Below, one piece after another: positions 61,701 through 64,000 of a DNA stretch of 64,000 bases. Made by a program: the position numbers and the translations under genes. The notes below the pieces were generated by a model. The model did no database searches, was not told the origin of the DNA, and saw only the letters and a list, made by a program, of their open reading frames with translations. Location of the stretch: positions 2,720,018-2,784,017 of the forward strand of contig OZ026551.1 in assembly GCA_964020155.1 (NCBI GenBank), read 5' to 3'. Numbering within the stretch: position 1 is the stretch's first letter; each line of letters opens with the position of its first letter. This DNA comes from Chondrilla cf. caribensis. Lineage: Eukaryota > Porifera > Demospongiae > Chondrillida > Chondrillidae.

Positions 61701-63725
61701 CCAAGTGCAGTACAGAAGAAGTGGTACCACTAGTTGGAGTACAAAGGATGTGACATCAACATCCACCACCCTGGAGAACCTCCCTGCTGGTACTGGTTAT
61801 CAAGTTCAAGTCAGAGCTGTTTCTGATGTTGGAGCTGGTCCATACAGTGATGTGGGGACACAAATTACACATCGAGGTATGAATGTCACAACTGCTTTTG
61901 ATGTAGTCAAATCTGGGGTGGACATATAAGAGGGTTATTAAAATTCCTATTTTAACCGATTATACGCCAATGACAACAATTCGCTCCTGTATGGTAGACA
62001 GCCAATAAAAAAGGGAGCAGAAAATCCCATATATCTCTGCCGAGAATGCTTCTATCGACTCAAAGTTGTCGTTGACTATAGCTCCATTACCAAACTACTG
62101 CCTAGTAGTTTGATGATAGTCTGGGAAAAATGAATGAATGAATTCGATCGAATTGAAGTGAGGGAGTTATCATCTAACAAAGCACGCCAAACTCCTTTGA
62201 AAGTTCAACTACAAATTTCGGCACTGGTTCTTGTTCATAGACAGACACTTCTCTAGCTGCAGTCACAACTCCGTTTTTTCATTCAGATACATTATTGATT
62301 TCATTCAGGGTATAATATGTTTTAGTATATATAATATAAAGTTTGTTATTCCAAACACAAGGCGAGACAAATCACACCTGCTCGACGAATTCAATTTGGA
62401 CATGAGGGGTCAAACACTGCGTTTACATCATGGCGCATAACCGGTTAAAATGTTGATACAGTGTAGAAGCAAGAAATCATTTTAAAAAAAGCGAATTTGA
62501 CCCTCAATAGGACCCTGGATTTAATTATGTGTATGAATATTTTAGCTATAAGTAACAAGGACGCCCAATTTGACAATCTTTCTGCAATAAAGTTTGTATG
62601 TACATTTACCTTTATTTGAACACATACTTTCTTGTTGATATTTCAGGCATAACTTTTGCAGGTATAAGTATGTATATTCATATATAATGGACAACAGTCT
62701 TCTAACCGCTGCACTCCATTCTTTCACATAGTACCTTCAAAGGTTATCCCTCGTCCTGTCCTTACCAAAACAGCAAGATTAGGAAGACCAGCTCTTACAG
62801 TGACCTGGACTGCACCTCAGAGTGACCGTCCCATCACTAAATACCAAGTGCAGTACAGAAGAAGTGGTACCACTAGTTGGATTACCAAGGATGTGACATC
62901 AAGATCCACCATCCTGGGGTACCTCTCTCCTGGTACTGGTTATCATGTTCGTGTGAGAGCTTTTTCTGATGTTGGAGCTGGTCCATACAGTGATGTGGGG
63001 ACACAAATTACACCTCAAGGTATGAATGTCACAACTGCTTTTGATGTATTCAGATCTGCATGGGGTGGATACAGAAAAGGGGGGTTTAAATTTCCTATTT
63101 TAACATGCTGATACATTGTAGAAGCAAATAAATGTCAAAAAAACTGACTTTGGCTCTCAATAGGAGTCTGGATTTAGAATAACATGTGTATTTATATTTA
63201 TTTAAGCTATAAGTAACAAGAATGCCAAATTTTACAACCTTTTCTGCAAGAAGGTTTGTGTGTACATTTAACTTCGTTGGAATGCATAACTAGAGTTTTA
63301 TTATGTTGATATTTCAGATATAAATGTTGTATGTACATATATGTATGTATGTATTAATTTATAGAAATCAGTAAATGGAATATTCAAATATCATGGACAA
63401 CACTTTTTTGACTGCTGCACTCCATTCTTTCACATAGTACCTTCAAAGGTTAACCCTCATCCTGTCCTCATCAAAACAGCAACAGCAGGAAGACCAGCTC
63501 TGAGAGTAACTTGGACTGCACCAGGAAGTGAACGAAGGATCATCAGATACCAAATACAGTACAGTAGAAGTGGTACCACCAGTTGGAGTACAAAGGATGT
63601 GACATCAAGATCCACCACCCTGGGGAACCTTTCTGCTGGTACTAGTTATCAGGTTCGAGTGGGAGCTGTTTCTGATGTTGGAGCTGGTCCTTACAGTGAT
63701 GTGGGGACACACAGTACATTTCGAG
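51925..63725 (+). CDS. Gene D: Ig + FN3-array receptor, intact as far as visible, runs off the right edge
   Basis: Exons: 51925-51976 (signal, MTFFIIYTTAIVLCWSVG), 52103-52405 (Ig, 101 codons), 53262-53657 (Ser/Thr linker plus Cys-type FN3), then FN3 exons 54311-54595, 55481-55768, 56172-56456, 57312-57599, 61589-61876, 62732-63019 and 63438-63725. All are phase 1-1 and open, with no lesion found. The Ig domain keeps its Cys, Trp and YxC. Exon 3 uses a GC donor (AATG|GCAAGT) where A and B have GT. The FN3 exons from 54311 to 62732 are highly similar, as are their introns. The visible order matches gene B (Ig, Cys-type FN3, QSDRPITKY exons, GSERRIIRY exon), so the unseen 3' end probably resembles B's later exons. 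Whether D ends in a membrane or a secreted tail cannot be seen. Confidence 0.82.
52103..52405 (+). CDS. Gene D exon 2: Ig-like domain
   Basis: 101 codons with VIVLCIESGG, VQWYGPDGG and GQYQCRTS. It differs from gene A by an extra Cys after the F strand (SKDCTNSTLY) and several changes in the loop before it (RQTDVSNRR), so the ectodomain tip has diverged between paralogues. Confidence 0.85.
52406..53261 (+). other. Gene D intron 2
   Basis: Non-coding. It contains a (CT)n tract at 52697-52768 and, near 52797, the uninterrupted counterpart of the hAT insertion site in gene B intron 2. Confidence 0.65.
52697..52768. repeat. (CT)n microsatellite
   Basis: About 72 bp of pure CT in intron 2 of gene D. 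Confidence 0.95.
53262..53657 (+). CDS. Gene D exon 3: Ser/Thr-rich linker plus Cys-type FN3, GC-AG donor
   Basis: 396 nt. The first ~30 codons are Ser/Thr/Pro-rich (TVTSSTTQTTSITPTQSPSQ), a likely O-glycosylated hinge missing from gene A exon 3. The FN3 part aligns with gene A exon 3. The donor is GCAAGT instead of GTAAGA/GTAAGT in the paralogues, giving a GC-AG intron. Confidence 0.8.
58356..61280 (+). CDS. LINE polyprotein: AP endonuclease plus reverse transcriptase, one in-frame stop
   Basis: A 975-codon frame from ATG 58356 to TAA 61280 is interrupted only by a TGA at 58941-58943. The N-terminal part is an apurinic-endonuclease-like domain (FLALQETKRD, VIIAYGPTS, ILMGDMNAKIG). Then comes reverse transcriptase: LRPVVLLNGIRKILS, DSQAGFRKGRSC, FLCLDLSKAFDT, GVPQGDSFSP and the catalytic QYADDTDF. 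The C-terminal part has LLYGCGTWGL and a GRRGRPPK basic motif. The domain order and C-terminal signature suit the RTE clade or a close relative. The TGA would separate endonuclease from reverse transcriptase. It may be a single inactivating mutation. Confidence 0.82.
58941..58943 (+). other. In-frame TGA in the LINE polyprotein
   Basis: The frame continues on both sides without shift (FCE before, SNLLIANSLFQHP after). The rest of the reading frame is undamaged. Confidence 0.85.
63438..63725 (+). CDS. Gene D last visible FN3 exon (GSERRIIRY subtype)
   Basis: 288 nt, phase 1-1, equivalent to gene B 39828-40115. The intron after it (63726 to the window end) matches the gene B intron from 40116 onward, so the next exon beyond the window should be the VPPQVTGVQ-type FN3. 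Confidence 0.8.
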
Positions 63726-64000
63726 GTATGATTGCCCATACTATAATATTATATCTCCTTTAATGTTTCAAAATACATTATATTTCTAACATGCCCTACA
63801 TACATGCCATGTTTAAACAACAAGGTATAGATGAACACTGTGCAGAACCTCACTGTTGACATGGTTATGGGATCATCATTTTTCAGGGATCAGAAATGTA
63901 CATACTTGATCAAAGTGGTAATGAAGAATTAATTTGATGGAGATAGTCAAATTCTTTGTTTTCAAGTTATTATTTAATGTTATTGGGTAAAAGGGGTAGC

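Larger units (their letters stand above)
54311..63019 (+). repeat. Tandem array of ~1.15-kb FN3 exon-plus-intron units in gene D
   Basis: Exons at 54311, 55481, 56172, 57312, 61589 and 62732 and their introns are near-copies of each other. The spacings are about 1.14-1.17 kb where the unit is full and undisturbed. One unit (55769-56171) has a shortened intron, and one intron holds a LINE. The intron repeat contains fixed landmarks (ACCGATTATACGCCAATGAC, GTTCTTGTTCATAGACAGAC, CACACCTGCTCGACGAATTC). The array reflects recent unequal exchange or gene conversion. Confidence 0.8.

Noticed and set aside
54311..63019. Regularly spaced repeats that could be mistaken for a CRISPR-like array
   Set aside because: Unit size (~1.15 kb), coding content and eukaryotic splice sites show a tandem FN3 exon array.

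Overview
The window looks like AT-rich invertebrate nuclear DNA: every gene is split by GT-AG introns, microsatellites are common, and there are many transposons of several classes. The large immunoglobulin/fibronectin-III (Ig/FN3) receptor family, encoded one domain per exon, suggests a basal metazoan. A sponge is my best guess, but this is inference and no marker in the window proves it.

Layout. (1) 1-4605: a CACTA (En/Spm) DNA transposon. A spliced TNP2-like transposase runs leftward off the window edge and has one in-frame TGA. A divergent five-exon accessory gene of unknown function runs rightward, and about 160 bp separate the two start codons. (2) 5140-19609: gene A, a complete 21-exon receptor gene. 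Its exon lengths and phases close exactly to a 1,729-codon frame: signal peptide, one Ig domain, 16 FN3 domains, one transmembrane helix, and a short tail with NPAY and YEEI tyrosine motifs. (3) 22780-42936: gene B, a damaged paralogue. It has a 29-bp deletion in the Ig exon, a beheaded first FN3 exon and a 1-bp insertion in another. It is also full of insertions: a 5.5-kb pogo-type transposon in intron 1, two hAT derivatives, retroelement fragments and a Penelope-like element nested in a foldback element. (4) 42937-49999: no intact gene. It holds two diverged copies of a ~2.3-kb segment with decayed FN3 exons. (5) 50000-51340: gene C, a collapsed pseudogene copy. (6) 51800-64000: gene D, an apparently intact paralogue that runs off the right edge. 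Its FN3 exons sit in a recently expanded ~1.15-kb tandem array, and a young RTE-like LINE is inserted in one intron.

The four Ig/FN3 paralogues lie head to tail on the plus strand and share a promoter block. Every exon between the signal peptide and the transmembrane segment is symmetric phase 1-1, so exons can be duplicated, lost or skipped without breaking the frame. Paralogue comparison gives empty sites for several insertions, which fixes their boundaries.

The most unusual object is the pogo element at 22990-28516. Six minus-strand exons, all joined in phase 1, form one 941-codon frame that fuses a DDE transposase to a Ulp1-type (SUMO-protease-like) cysteine peptidase and a C-terminal PHD finger. 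Catalytic and zinc-binding residues are kept in all three parts.
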